A stretch of 64,000 bases of DNA from Deefgea chitinilytica. Lineage in GTDB: Bacteria > Pseudomonadota > Gammaproteobacteria > Burkholderiales > Chitinibacteraceae. This document shows, in pieces, positions 1 to 9,191 of the stretch. The translations under genes and the position numbers were made by a program. Each line of letters starts with the position of its first letter. Positions within the stretch are counted from its first letter, which is position 1. The stretch is from the NCBI RefSeq assembly GCF_016881405.1, contig NZ_WOFE01000004.1:1-64000 (forward strand), given 5' to 3'. Under the pieces are notes generated by a model. It was given only the letters and a program-made list of their open reading frames with translations. It did no database searches and was not told the DNA's origin.

Positions 1-1311
1 GGCGTCGATATCACGCTGTCGGCCACGAACCTCGATGGCTTTGCGTCGATCAACGGCGTCAATGGTGGAGCGGATGAAACGATTGCGATTTCGGGGGCTT
101 TCGCTACCCTCAATTTGGTCGGTAATAATTTAACTGACATTGCCTTGTTAGCAATGACTGCCGGTAATGACAGTTTGACTGTGACTGCGGATACCTTAGG
201 TGCTACGGGGGTTGCTACGATCAATGGTGGTAATGGTGTTGATACTTTAGTATTTGCTGCCGATGTGGCAGGGATTACTGCAGTTGATTTCAGTGTTGGT
301 GCAGGTTCGCAGCAGCTGACAGGCTCTACTGCTGATGTGCGAAATTTTGAGAATCTAGACTCCAGCTTGTACGCGACTTCGATGACCGTGACTGCTGGTG
401 GTGCAACTACATCGATCATTACAGGAGCTGGTGACGATACCATTAATGCTTCTGCAGCCGGTGGTGCTGTAACGATTTCGGGTGGTAACGGTAATAACGA
501 CATCACCGGTAGTGCTCAGGGCGACATGATTACTATCGGTTCCGGCAACGATGTGGTTCATGCCGGTGACGGTAGTGATGTGGTGTTGGGCTTAAGTAGT
601 GGTGGTAATGATACGATTTGGTTGGAGGCGGGTAATGATAGCTTTACATTTGGTAGCACTAATTTGACAGAAGCTGATTCAATTGACGGTGGTTCCGGCG
701 TGGATACGCTGATCTTTACTGGTTCTGTGGCAGGAACAGGGCAAATCAACGTGACATTCAATGCAGCTACCAATGCCGATCAATTATCGGGTTTGGGCAA
801 ATTTAGTAATTTTGAAAACCTCGATGCAAGTGGCGTTACCAATAATCGTAGTTTCTCGGTGATTGCGACAGCTGATACGTCAGTCATTAAAACCGCAGGT
901 GGTATTGATTTGATTGATGCAACTGATGCAAGTCAGTCTGTGTTAATTAATAGCGGAGCGGGTGGCGATCAAATCACAGGCAGTGCGTATAACGATACGA
1001 TTAATGCTGGTACTGGTGATGATGTGATTACGGCAGGCGCGGGGAACGATGAAATTACCTTGGGGACGGGGAGTGATGTGGTTACGATGGCGTCGGCATT
1101 TGGTAATGACACGGTTAATGATTTCAATATATCGGTTGATAAAATCGATATTTCGAGCATTGTTGGCAGCGGCACACTGAGTGACTTCTACAGCGTAACT
1201 GGCAATGCTGTTACTATTTATGGTGATAGTGGCCATGGTTCAACATTGGGTACATTGACGCTGTTGGGGGTTGATAGCAGCAGCATCAATGACAGCTTGT
1301 TTGTGGCTTAA
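1..1311 (+). CDS. RTX-type calcium-binding repeat protein, C-terminal part (5' truncated)
   Basis: The reading frame is open from base 1, so the gene begins upstream of the window. The translated part (436 codons) is low in Lys/Arg, free of Cys and very rich in Gly, Asn, Asp, Thr and Ser. It carries RTX-like nonapeptide units such as GTGDDVITAGAGNDEITLG and GSGNDVVHAGDGSDVV, with two larger modules that each contain an FENLD segment. The last ~60 residues lack repeats and end in a hydrophobic tail (DSLFVA), as in proteins secreted by type I systems. Family knowledge: such repeats bind Ca2+ outside the cell, and these proteins act as adhesins, S-layer proteins or exoenzymes. The catalytic or adhesive part, if any, lies upstream, so the specific role is unknown. 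A hairpin terminator follows. Confidence 0.85.
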   Translation, partial: GVDITLSATNLDGFASINGVNGGADETIAISGAFATLNLVGNNLTDIALLAMTAGNDSLTVTADTLGATGVATINGGNGVDTLVFAADVAGITAVDFSVGAGSQQLTGSTADVRNFENLDSSLYATSMTVTAGGATTSIITGAGDDTINASAAGGAVTISGGNGNNDITGSAQGDMITIGSGNDVVHAGDGSDVVLGLSSGGNDTIWLEAGNDSFTFGSTNLTEADSIDGGSGVDTLIFTGSVAGTGQINVTFNAATNADQLSGLGKFSNFENLDASGVTNNRSFSVIATADTSVIKTAGGIDLIDATDASQSVLINSGAGGDQITGSAYNDTINAGTGDDVITAGAGNDEITLGTGSDVVTMASAFGNDTVNDFNISVDKIDISSIVGSGTLSDFYSVTGNAVTIYGDSGHGSTLGTLTLLGVDSSSINDSLFVA

Positions 1312-1355
1312 TCCGATGAAGGCTAACGTTTAGCCGTTGATTCTGCAAATTAAAG

Positions 1356-1388
1356 TGCCGTTTACTTTAACTGGTAAACGGCATTTTT
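1356..1388 (+). terminator. Rho-independent terminator of the RTX gene
   Basis: A perfect 10-bp stem (tgccgtttac / gtaaacggca) with an 8-nt loop is followed by a T-run. It lies 45 bases after the RTX stop codon and before the convergent methyltransferase gene. Confidence 0.8.
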
Positions 1389-1432
1389 ATATTGAATCGA
1401 AACGGTTTATCGTTAGGTGTTGGCTGTTCGGC

Positions 1433-2596
1433 TTACAGCTCGCCGGATCGATCTCGCCCACGTAGGCCCGGTGCGGTATCGCCCTCTAGTCCTTTGGAAA
1501 ACGCGATGGCTTTGAAAATTTCGCCCATTTCCGCGTTGGTTGTGAGTTTTTGGATTGCGGCGGCAGTTTTCATGTAGTCGATGCTTTCGGTGTCTAATTG
1601 TTCGGCCAGACTTAAAATGCCAGCATCGAGCAAGAAACTGGCTTGTGATGTATAGCCCTCTAAGCTAAGTCCATGAATGTCTGCTGCTGTATACATAGCA
1701 GAAAAATCCACGTGGCAGGTCAGGTCAGTTAGACCCGGATAATAGAAGGGATCATGAATCGTATGGTGGCGGTAGTGGCCAATGAGCGTGCCCATGCTGC
1801 GCTCGGGGTGGTAATACTCGCTAGCAGGAAAGCCGTAGTCGAATAATAAAATCATGCCGCGTTGTAGGCTTTGCGCCAGCGCGGCGATAAAGCCTTGTGC
1901 TTCGAGGTGAATTTCGCTGGTGTAGAGCGGGATTTGTGGTAACGGTGCGCAGGCGGCAGCGAGTTTGGGATTGCTGATTGGGCGATTGGCCATTGCAAAA
2001 CCATTAGAGCCAACGGTGACGCCGCGTTGCTGCCATTGATGCTCGGAAAATTGCACTAATTCGCATGGCATTGCGTCTAGCACTTCGTTGCCAACGATGA
2101 CGCCAATAAAGTCGGTGGGTAATTCATCGAGCCAGACGACTTGCGCCAGCAAATGTGGGGCTAATGTGTGCAAAGTCTGCCGTTGGCGTTCACGTAGTTG
2201 GCCAGAAAGCTCCAAAATCGCGTAGTGTTCGGGCAGTGTTTGGCGGCGTTCCAGTTCCAGTAGAATTTGCGCGGCAAGTTGTCCGGTGCCGGCGCCGACT
2301 TCCAGAATGGCACCACCGGTTTCCGCCAAGACGTGCGCTAGCGTTGCGGCAACACTGCCACCAAACAGTGGCGAGATTTCTGGGGCGGTGACAAAATCAC
2401 CCGCGCCGCCAAATTTAGTTGCGCCACCACTGTAATAACCCAAGCCAGGCGTGTACATCGCGGCGCGCATATAGTCGGCAAACGAAATCCAGCCGCCTGC
2501 CAAGTCGATTTGCTCGGCAATCTGTTGGCAGAGCGTTTGGCTAGAGATGAGGGCTTCAGGGGATGGCGTTGGCAGTTGTACTTGCTGTGGATTCAT
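1433..2596 (-). CDS. MidA-family class I SAM-dependent methyltransferase
   Basis: A 387-residue protein of the COG1565/MidA (NDUFAF7-like) family. Visible signatures are DFVTAPEISPLFG near residues 67-79, the SAM-binding motif I LEVGAGTGQLA near 98-108, and GNEVLDAMP in the middle. NDUFAF7 methylates an arginine of a complex I subunit in mitochondria; bacterial substrates are mostly unknown, so I give no symbol. The ATG at 2596 is preferred over an in-frame TTG 15 bases upstream. The gene is convergent with the RTX gene and divergent from the oxidoreductase that begins near 2700. Confidence 0.85.
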   Translation of the reverse strand: MNPQQVQLPTPSPEALISSQTLCQQIAEQIDLAGGWISFADYMRAAMYTPGLGYYSGGATKFGGAGDFVTAPEISPLFGGSVAATLAHVLAETGGAILEVGAGTGQLAAQILLELERRQTLPEHYAILELSGQLRERQRQTLHTLAPHLLAQVVWLDELPTDFIGVIVGNEVLDAMPCELVQFSEHQWQQRGVTVGSNGFAMANRPISNPKLAAACAPLPQIPLYTSEIHLEAQGFIAALAQSLQRGMILLFDYGFPASEYYHPERSMGTLIGHYRHHTIHDPFYYPGLTDLTCHVDFSAMYTAADIHGLSLEGYTSQASFLLDAGILSLAEQLDTESIDYMKTAAAIQKLTTNAEMGEIFKAIAFSKGLEGDTAPGLRGRDRSGEL

Positions 2597-2742
2597 AAGG
2601 TTTGGCGTCAAGAAAAGAGTGTTGCGATTTTAGCACTGCGACTGTCGCAGCTGTTTTATTTTGGTGAAAGTTGGTGCGCTGAGATGGTTGATGCATGGTG
2701 CTGGTTGGCGTAGTTCCGTTTGGGCAAAATTTGATGATTGAT

Positions 2743-3636
2743 ATGAAGAATGACGCAGTGACGCAATTGGAGCGCCAAGTCGATGTGTTGATTATCGGTG
2801 GCGGCGTGGGTGGTTTGACGCTGGCGCAATGGCTAACCGGCTTGGGGCGTAGTTGGTGCCTGCTCGAGCGCGAGTCGCATTTGGGTGGCCCATTGGCTAC
2901 TAGCGAATATGTTTTGAAATGGATTCCGGGGCAGGCGCAAATCTCTGGGCGCGATTATCTGGCGGCGATGGTCGCGCAAATTGATCCGGCGAATTGTGAG
3001 TTACAAACGCAATTGAGCGCCGTCAAAGTGGGAACCGATTTAAGTCTGGGTGATTTTGCGTGCACCTTGAGTAATGGTGATAGTTTGCGCGCCAAAAAGC
3101 TGGTGTTTGCTTGCGGCGCAACGCCGTTTTCACCATTTACAGAATCGGAACGAGTGATTGTTGGCCCTGGCTTGCAAAAAATCGCGCATATTGCCGCTGG
3201 GCAACGCGTCGCGGTGCTGGGTGGGGGCGATAATGCAGCCGATCATGCGCTGATTTTGGCGGAGATGGGGGCTGTCGTTACGATGCTAGTGCGTGGTCAA
3301 TTGCGTGTTTCGGCGGCCTTAATGCAACAACTTCGGCAAAATGCAGCGATTGTGATTAGGACGGGTTGCCAGAATATTGAGTTAAACGCTAATGCTGAAA
3401 GCGTGCTTGTGCAAGGCGAGCGCTACGATTACGCCGCGGTGTATTTTGGTTATCAGGTCTCGCAGCAGTTGAATGCTTTTCCCGAGCTCAAAACTGCTGC
3501 AGGTGCGCTGCAAGCTGGGGTATTTGCGATTGGCGATATGACCGAACCTGTATTTCCCAATATCTTGCTGACCCAAGGCCAAGCGGCGGTCGTCGCCAAG
3601 CAAATCGACTTTGAATTGTCGCGCGATGCGAGCTAA
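2743..3636 (+). CDS. FAD/NAD(P)-binding oxidoreductase, thioredoxin-reductase-like fold
   Basis: A dinucleotide-binding signature LIIGGGVGGLTLAQWL sits at the N-terminus. A second one, VAVLGGGDNAADHALILAEMG, lies mid-protein, and there is a C-terminal FAD motif (FAIGDMTEP). This is the layout of small two-domain flavin reductases. There is no redox CxxC pair, so it is not a canonical thioredoxin reductase; a ferredoxin/flavodoxin-NADP reductase-like or other pyridine nucleotide oxidoreductase role is possible. In-frame ATGs at 2695, 2734 and 2743 are all open. I chose 2743 because it leaves a normal short lead before the first Gly motif, but no Shine-Dalgarno is clear. The 3' end overlaps the next gene by 11 bases, which suggests translational coupling. 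Confidence 0.8.
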   Translation: MKNDAVTQLERQVDVLIIGGGVGGLTLAQWLTGLGRSWCLLERESHLGGPLATSEYVLKWIPGQAQISGRDYLAAMVAQIDPANCELQTQLSAVKVGTDLSLGDFACTLSNGDSLRAKKLVFACGATPFSPFTESERVIVGPGLQKIAHIAAGQRVAVLGGGDNAADHALILAEMGAVVTMLVRGQLRVSAALMQQLRQNAAIVIRTGCQNIELNANAESVLVQGERYDYAAVYFGYQVSQQLNAFPELKTAAGALQAGVFAIGDMTEPVFPNILLTQGQAAVVAKQIDFELSRDAS

Positions 3637-4552
3637 CTGGCACGCTGTTTGGACGCTGAGCGCACGTTATGGTCGATTGGTGTTAGCGTTGGCGTTGCTG
3701 GGTGCGGCGCTAGCTAGTTTGGCCGCGTGGGATTGGCGCTTGGAATTGTTTAGCCATTTTCAGCCGTTTTATCTCATTTGTACTTTGCTGGGCGCGTTTT
3801 GGCTTAAGCAGCGCCGCTGGCGGATTGCTTTGCTGCTGATTTCGGTCATTTTGCTGTGGCAAATGGCGTTGGCGCTGAGTTCTCCAGTCCAATCAGTCGT
3901 CGAGCACTCGAAACCTTTGCGTGCGATTGCGATGAATCTGTTGTTGAGCAACACCGAGTATCAACAAACCGAGCAATGGCTGTTGGCGCAGCAGGCCGAT
4001 GTGATTGTGCTGACCGAAGCAACGCCGCTGTGGCAGCAGCATTTGGCTAATGTGCAAAAAGTAATGCCCTACGGCTGTGCTGCTTGGGAAGACAGTTCGT
4101 TTGGGATTGCGGCGCTATTGAAGGAAAAACCGATTCAATGTGAAGTTCTTTACACGGATCAGCAGTATAGGCTGTTCCCCTATGTTCGGATTGAGTTAGC
4201 GGACAATACCGTCATATATGGTATTCATCCGCCACCACCATTGGGCATCGAATTGGCTACTGCGCGTAATGAAGCCTTGCTGATTTTAGCGGAACGCATC
4301 GCCAAAGAAAGTCAGGCTGTGATCGTCTTGGGCGATATGAATATCACGCCGTATTCGCCGCTGTATCAGGCATTTCGCCGCGATGCGGGTTTGAGCGAAA
4401 TCGGCTTTGCGGGTTGGCCAACGTGGTCGCCGATGAAAGGCTTACCACTCTTGCCATTAGATCGTGCTTTGGTACGTGGTTTAGCGGGGCGATTGAGTGT
4501 GGCGCCTCACTTGGGCTCAGATCATCGGGCGATTGTGCTGGATGTTGAGTAA
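3626..4552 (+). CDS. Endonuclease/exonuclease/phosphatase-fold membrane protein
   Basis: A 308-residue protein. About three hydrophobic segments come first (LVLALALLGAALASLAAW and the two that follow), then an EEP domain facing the periplasm or anchored to the membrane. EEP motifs are MNLLLSN, VIVLTEATPLW, VIVLGDMN and the terminal GSDHRAIVLDV, which supply the metal-binding Asn/Glu and the catalytic Asp-His. Substrates of this fold include nucleic acids, phosphoinositides and sphingomyelin; nothing here tells which applies. The ATG at 3626 overlaps the upstream oxidoreductase by 11 bases; an in-frame TTG at 3611 is less likely. Confidence 0.8.
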   Translation: MRANWHAVWTLSARYGRLVLALALLGAALASLAAWDWRLELFSHFQPFYLICTLLGAFWLKQRRWRIALLLISVILLWQMALALSSPVQSVVEHSKPLRAIAMNLLLSNTEYQQTEQWLLAQQADVIVLTEATPLWQQHLANVQKVMPYGCAAWEDSSFGIAALLKEKPIQCEVLYTDQQYRLFPYVRIELADNTVIYGIHPPPPLGIELATARNEALLILAERIAKESQAVIVLGDMNITPYSPLYQAFRRDAGLSEIGFAGWPTWSPMKGLPLLPLDRALVRGLAGRLSVAPHLGSDHRAIVLDVE

Positions 4553-4559
4553 ATGTAAA

Positions 4560-4608
4560 GGGTATTTGCTTGTGGATTTTTTAAATTAAAGTCTTTGTTT
4601 GTATACCC
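4560..4608. repeat. Short dispersed imperfect palindrome, GGGTAT...ATACCC family (copy A)
   Basis: Starts with gggtattt and ends with gtataccc, and sits between two convergent genes. The same end signature recurs at 18762, 29973 and 41856, with a minimal version at 56518. All copies lie just after stop codons. It may also serve as a transcription end. Confidence 0.55.
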
Positions 4609-4611
4609 ATG

Positions 4612-4929
4612 CTAAGTGATGTCCGTACTGCAATGAGAATCACAGCCAACGCCAGCGGCAATCCAGCGTTTTGCCCAGCGCGATAGGCGTCGATTTAACC
4701 ATGTCCAGTTCACCGCTAAATATGCTTTGGGCTGCGTTGCCATTCCGCAAACATAACGCGTTTGCGCATCATCCCACAGCAAAGCATCACAACGCCCATG
4801 TCGCTTGCGGCTAATCAGTATGCCCATCGGGCAGGGCTCTACCGCGCAGCACGCCCCGCAACCATTACACGGCTCGCCGATTACGGGTTTGTTGGGGGTA
4901 AGTCGGTGGAGGTGGATGACTTTGGGCAT
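4612..4929 (-). CDS. YkgJ-type cysteine cluster protein
   Basis: A 105-residue protein with a CNGCGACC motif near residues 20-27, then CPMG, a further Cys at RCDAL and another at YVCGM. This fits the zinc/iron-chelating cysteine cluster family (YkgJ-like), thought to bind a metal ion or Fe-S cluster; no reaction is established for it. It is a single gene, convergent with the EEP gene and divergent from ttcA. Confidence 0.75.
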   Translation of the reverse strand: MPKVIHLHRLTPNKPVIGEPCNGCGACCAVEPCPMGILISRKRHGRCDALLWDDAQTRYVCGMATQPKAYLAVNWTWLNRRLSRWAKRWIAAGVGCDSHCSTDIT

Positions 4930-5103
4930 GATTTTGTCTGGTTAGATTGTGTCTGGAGTTTAGCAATAAAGTCGTTCTGCGCGCGGGCTTGCCATTTTTC
5001 TTGTGTGGATTAGGCGCGACGGCGGGGGCGTTTTGCGCTAAAATCACTGCCAATTCAATTACCTAGAAACGGGGCGTCTTTGTGGCGTCCCGTACTCATT
5101 CTT

Positions 5104-6057
5104 ATGAACGCAATCTCTGATTTACCTCAAGACAAGCCGCAATTGACCGAGGCGGAGCAAAAGCAAAAATACAATTTTAATAAACTCGTCAAACGCTTAC
5201 GCCATAACGTCGGCGATGCGATCAATGATTTTAATATGATCGAGGATGGCGACCGCGTGATGGTTTGCCTGTCGGGCGGCAAAGACAGTTACACCATGCT
5301 GGATATTTTGCTAAGTTTGCAAAAATCGGCGCCGATCAATTTTTCGATTGTCGCGGTCAATCTCGACCAGAAACAGCCTGGCTTTCCTGAGCATGTTTTG
5401 CCGACGTATTTGGCGGAATTGGGCGTTGAATACAAGATTATCGAAGAAGATACGTATTCTATCGTCACCCGCGTGATCGAAGAAGGCAAAACCACCTGTG
5501 GGCTGTGTTCGCGCTTGCGCCGTGGGATTTTGTACCGCGTAGCGGATGAACTAGGGGCAACGAAGATTGCGCTAGGTCATCACCGCGACGATATTCTGGA
5601 AACGCTGTTTTTGAATATGTTTTACGGTGGCAAACTGAAAGGCATGCCACCGAAGTTGGTGTCGGACGATGGTAAGCATATGGTGATTCGCCCGCTGGCC
5701 TATTGCCGTGAGAAAGATATCGAGAAATACACCGCCGCGCGCGGCTTCCCAATTATTCCGTGCAATTTGTGCGGTTCGCAGCCGAATTTGCAGCGTCAAA
5801 TCATCGGCGATATGTTGAAAGACTGGGATAAACGTTTTCCCGGTCGCTTGGAGACGATGTTTACCGCGATGTGTAATGTGGTGCCTTCGCATCTGGCCGA
5901 CCCGAAACGCTATGATTTTGTGAATGCTAAAGCCGATGGCATCCCGCGCGCTGATGGCGATAAAGCGTTTGATAAAGAAACCTTTAGCGATCCAAACCGG
6001 ATTTCTATCCTGGCAAGCAAACCCGCTGGCGTTACAGGCTGTGGGGGCGACGAATAA
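5104..6057 (+). CDS. ttcA: tRNA 2-thiocytidine(32) synthetase TtcA
   Basis: The PP-loop ATPase motif SGGKDSY and the two CxxC pairs (CGLC and CNLCGSQ) that hold the catalytic 4Fe-4S cluster are all present. TtcA thiolates cytidine 32 of certain tRNAs using ATP and cysteine-derived sulfur. The protein is 317 residues from the ATG at 5104, close to family length. A TTG at 5080 in the same frame would add an unneeded leader. The stop codon overlaps the ATG of the next gene by one base (TAATG), so the two are likely co-translated. Confidence 0.95.
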   Translation: MNAISDLPQDKPQLTEAEQKQKYNFNKLVKRLRHNVGDAINDFNMIEDGDRVMVCLSGGKDSYTMLDILLSLQKSAPINFSIVAVNLDQKQPGFPEHVLPTYLAELGVEYKIIEEDTYSIVTRVIEEGKTTCGLCSRLRRGILYRVADELGATKIALGHHRDDILETLFLNMFYGGKLKGMPPKLVSDDGKHMVIRPLAYCREKDIEKYTAARGFPIIPCNLCGSQPNLQRQIIGDMLKDWDKRFPGRLETMFTAMCNVVPSHLADPKRYDFVNAKADGIPRADGDKAFDKETFSDPNRISILASKPAGVTGCGGDE

Positions 6058-6845
6058 TGCTATTTCGCTCGAAACGCTTTTCTAAACGCGATGATGACGA
6101 CATTATGATCGATGTGTCGGAAGAGGGCGGCGTACGCAAGTTGCACTTTGGTAATGACGACACGCAAAGCGCGATGAAGGTCAACGCGCCTAATGAGCTG
6201 ATTTTGGCGTATTCGCGTTGTGTGTTTGGTAGTTTGCTGTTTTTAGAGCCGCCACAAAAAATGCTGTTGATTGGCTTGGGGGGCGGTTCGATCGCGAAAT
6301 GGGTACATGAGTATCTGCCTAATACTCACCTGACTTGCGTTGAGTTATTTCAGCAGGTCGTAAATGTGGCGCGCTCGATGTTTTTCTTGCCGCCGGACGA
6401 TGAACGCCTAGAGGTGATTACCGGTGACGGTGCGGCACATGTTTACAATATGGCCGATGAATCGGTTGATATGATTATGATGGATGCGTATTCGGCAACG
6501 GGTATTGCAGCGCCACTTGCGAGCACCGATTTTTTTACCGCCTGCAAAAATAAACTCACCGATAACGGTGTATTGGCCGTCAATCTGTGGAGCATCGACC
6601 GCCGGTTTGAGCAATATTGCGCGCAATTGTCCGAGGTCTTTGAAGGCCGTTTGATTTGTTTGCCAGCGCGGCAAAAGGGCAATGTGATTGCTTTTGCGTT
6701 TATGCGCGGACAAAACAGCCCGCAGTGGGAACGCTTGGCCGATAAAGCCAAAAAATTAGAAGCGCAGTATGGCTTGGAGTTTGCTGAGTTTGTTAGCGAT
6801 TTAGCACGGATGAATCCGCATAACGATAGGCGTTTGTTTATTTAA
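6057..6845 (+). CDS. Spermidine-synthase-like (SpeE-fold) protein, catalytic motif not conserved
   Basis: A 262-residue protein with the Rossmann core of the polyamine aminopropyltransferase family: LLIGLGGGSIAKWV as the glycine-rich loop, the acidic loop VELF, then DGAAHV and MMDAYSATGI. True spermidine synthases have GGGDG and a D-x-T-D-P motif; here these read GGGSI and DAYSA, so the second catalytic Asp is absent. It may therefore be a methyltransferase-like or regulatory paralogue rather than a spermidine synthase. The N-terminus is very charged (KRDDDD). It is coupled to ttcA by a one-base overlap. Confidence 0.75.
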   Translation: MLFRSKRFSKRDDDDIMIDVSEEGGVRKLHFGNDDTQSAMKVNAPNELILAYSRCVFGSLLFLEPPQKMLLIGLGGGSIAKWVHEYLPNTHLTCVELFQQVVNVARSMFFLPPDDERLEVITGDGAAHVYNMADESVDMIMMDAYSATGIAAPLASTDFFTACKNKLTDNGVLAVNLWSIDRRFEQYCAQLSEVFEGRLICLPARQKGNVIAFAFMRGQNSPQWERLADKAKKLEAQYGLEFAEFVSDLARMNPHNDRRLFI

Positions 6846-6853
6846 ATTGCTGA

Positions 6854-6915
6854 GTGCAAGGAGTAAGGTGTGGGATCTGGCTTTTTGCCCTTACGCTTTA
6901 CGCCTCACTCCTCAC
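6854..6915. repeat. Imperfect inverted repeat, GTGAGG/CCTCAC family (copy 1)
   Basis: The left arm is rich in ggagtaaggtg and the right arm reads cgcctcactcctcac, so the RNA could fold into an imperfect hairpin. Similar arms occur at 33757-33824 and 54061-54132, always just downstream of a stop codon. Confidence 0.5.
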
Positions 6916-6989
6916 AGATAAAGGTTTTCAAGTTCGCTTAGATGTGAAAAAATTAGGGTAATCAACGAAATACTATATAGGTCGTATCT

Positions 6990-7481
6990 ATGCTCGATCG
7001 TGATGGCTATCGGCCAAACGTCGGCATCATCATCATTAATCGACAGAACCAAGTTTTTTGGGGAAAACGAGTGCGTGAGCATTCGTGGCAGTTTCCACAG
7101 GGCGGCATCAAGCAAGGCGAAACTCCTGAACAGGCTATGTTTCGGGAGTTGGCAGAAGAAGTAGGCTTATTGCCGCAGCACGTCGAAATTGTCGGCCGTA
7201 CCAGAGACTGGATGAAATATGATGTGCCGACCAATTGGGTGCGTCGTGAATGGCGCGGTACTTATAAAGGGCAAAAACAAATTTGGTTTATGCTGCGGCT
7301 CACCGGGAAGGATTCCGATGTTTGCTTACGCAAAACCACACATCCGGAGTTTGATGCATGGCGTTGGAATGAATATTGGTCGCCGCTTGATGCGGTGATT
7401 GAGTTCAAACGTGGCGTTTATGAAGCAGCTTTGGTTGAGTTGGCGCGATTAATTGGACAACAAGCACCATTAAATAATTAA
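6990..7481 (+). CDS. rppH: RNA pyrophosphohydrolase RppH (Nudix)
   Basis: A 163-residue Nudix hydrolase. The Nudix box runs from GGIKQGE through [10 protein letters not shown], and the RppH-typical start [17 protein letters not shown] and segment WQFPQGG are clear. RppH removes pyrophosphate from triphosphorylated 5' ends of mRNA and so starts RNase E-dependent decay. It is a single gene with its own terminator. Confidence 0.95.
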   Translation: MLDRDGYRPNVGIIIINRQNQVFWGKRVREHSWQFPQGGIKQGETPEQAMFRELAEEVGLLPQHVEIVGRTRDWMKYDVPTNWVRREWRGTYKGQKQIWFMLRLTGKDSDVCLRKTTHPEFDAWRWNEYWSPLDAVIEFKRGVYEAALVELARLIGQQAPLNN

Positions 7482-7496
7482 TGGTTTGCTTGCTAG

Positions 7497-7525
7497 ACGG
7501 GTGGCTAGGGCCGCCCGTTTTTTTT
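7497..7525 (+). terminator. Rho-independent terminator of rppH
   Basis: A 9-bp stem acgggtggc / gccgcccgt (one G-T pair) with a tagg loop is followed by a run of T, 15 bases after the rppH stop. Confidence 0.85.
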
Positions 7526-7604
7526 AGTGTTTTTGATTGTGATCGATTGATTCTCTAATCGTATTGTATTGCGATAAAAACCCGATTACGTTGATTTGGA
7601 ATTT

Positions 7605-9191
7605 ATGCCTAACTCTCTGCGTACGCCTAACGAGCATCTGTGGCAATCGTTATCACTGTTTAATCTATTTCGCTTATTGATCGTCATTGGCTTAATGGCT
7701 GGTGCTTTTTTACTCAATGGCGGCAATTTTCTTGAGCAGCAGCATTTCTGGGCTTCGATTTGGGTATTGGTGGGCTATACGCTGTGTGGTTTCATCTTTA
7801 TTTTTAGTATTGCCCAGCGCTGGCCACGGTTTGATATACAGCTCTCGATTCAAGTCACTATTGATGTGATGTTTATTGTCACCTTGATGCATTTAGGCGG
7901 TGGCATTAAAAGCGGTTTCGGAATTTTGCTGCTGCCTTATTTGGCTGCGGCTGGCTTGATTGCCCGTGGCCGGATGACGATGTTTCATGCAGCTGTCGCC
8001 AGCTTGGCTTTGCTGGGTGAGTTGGTGTGGAGTATTTTGCAAGGCGATACAACTGATACGATACCGATGTCGACGGTATTTCTCTGTATCGCTTCATTTG
8101 CGGTGGCTTGGCTTGCATACCGTCTTTCACGCTATGCTGAAGAAAATCGTGAACTTGCTGAACAGCGCAGTGTTGATATCGCGAATTTAGGCCAACTGAA
8201 CGCGCGGATTTTGCAAGACGTCTCTGACGGCGTTTTAGTGGTCGATACATTTAATTTGATTCAACAATTTAATGAGCAAGCTGTTCGCTTTACCGGCTTG
8301 CGCCCTGATTTGGGCAGTCCACTTGCGGCTGATTTACCCGAGTTGGCTGGCCCGTTGGCGCGCTGGCGCGAGTTTCCCGAGATGGGCAGCAGCGAATTGA
8401 TTCAAACCGCTGGCGGCCGGAATACGCTGCGCGCGCGCTTTGTGTCATTGACGACCGATTCAATGGGCAATGTGTTGATTTATCTGGAAGACATGGCGCG
8501 TTTGCGGCGTGAGTCGCAACAACTCAAGCTGGCGGCATTAGGCCGTCTGACGGCAAATCTAGCGCACGAAATTCGCAATCCTTTGGGGGCGATTAGTCAC
8601 GCCGCGGAGTTGATGCGCGAAGAGACGGCGGGTGATCCTCTGCTGCAAAAACTTACCCGAATTATTAATGACAATAGCCAGCGCTTAGAGCGCATGGTGA
8701 AGGACGTGCTCGAGCTTAATCGTCGTGATCGGGTGAAGCGTATTGACGTACATTTGGCAGAATGGCTCAATGATTTTGCCGAAGAATTTGTGTTGCAAGA
8801 AAAAATCCCGATTAAATTGACGATTTCATGCGATCCGGCGGTGATTGTTCGCTTTGACGCGGGGCATTTGCACCAAGTACTGTGGAATTTATCGCGCAAT
8901 GGTTGGCGTTATTGCACGCAGCGCGAAGGCAGCTTGCAATTGTGCGTTGAGCCGTTTCAAGATGGCTGGGTACTCAATGTGATTAATGATGGGCCACCAG
9001 TGCCGGCGGATGCGCAAACGCAATTGTTTGAGCCGTTCTTTACCACCGAAAGCAAAGGCACAGGTTTAGGCCTTTATATTGCACGGGAAATATGTGCGGC
9101 GAATGCTGCTTTACTTGAATATCAATCACCGCCAACGGGCGGGGCTTGCTTCCGTATTCTATTTGGATATACCGATGGCGAAAAAATCTAA
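7605..9191 (+). CDS. pilS: Sensor histidine kinase PilS (type IV pilus regulation)
   Basis: A 528-residue kinase. Six hydrophobic segments fill residues ~20-175. A PAS-like region (~205-300) follows, then the dimerisation/phosphoacceptor helix with NLAHEIRNPLGA (His321), and an ATPase domain whose G boxes include FFTTESKGTGLGL. The topology and the partner gene match PilS of Pseudomonas and Neisseriales, which senses pilin level in the membrane and phosphorylates PilR to drive sigma-54 transcription of pilA. The ATG at 7605 is preferred over a TTG at 7596. It overlaps pilR by 17 bases. Confidence 0.9.
   Translation: MPNSLRTPNEHLWQSLSLFNLFRLLIVIGLMAGAFLLNGGNFLEQQHFWASIWVLVGYTLCGFIFIFSIAQRWPRFDIQLSIQVTIDVMFIVTLMHLGGGIKSGFGILLLPYLAAAGLIARGRMTMFHAAVASLALLGELVWSILQGDTTDTIPMSTVFLCIASFAVAWLAYRLSRYAEENRELAEQRSVDIANLGQLNARILQDVSDGVLVVDTFNLIQQFNEQAVRFTGLRPDLGSPLAADLPELAGPLARWREFPEMGSSELIQTAGGRNTLRARFVSLTTDSMGNVLIYLEDMARLRRESQQLKLAALGRLTANLAHEIRNPLGAISHAAELMREETAGDPLLQKLTRIINDNSQRLERMVKDVLELNRRDRVKRIDVHLAEWLNDFAEEFVLQEKIPIKLTISCDPAVIVRFDAGHLHQVLWNLSRNGWRYCTQREGSLQLCVEPFQDGWVLNVINDGPPVPADAQTQLFEPFFTTESKGTGLGLYIAREICAANAALLEYQSPPTGGACFRILFGYTDGEKI

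Noticed and set aside
115-1311. RTX gene starting at the TTG at 115
   Set aside because: The same frame is open back to base 1 with the same composition, so the gene is truncated by the window edge and does not start here.
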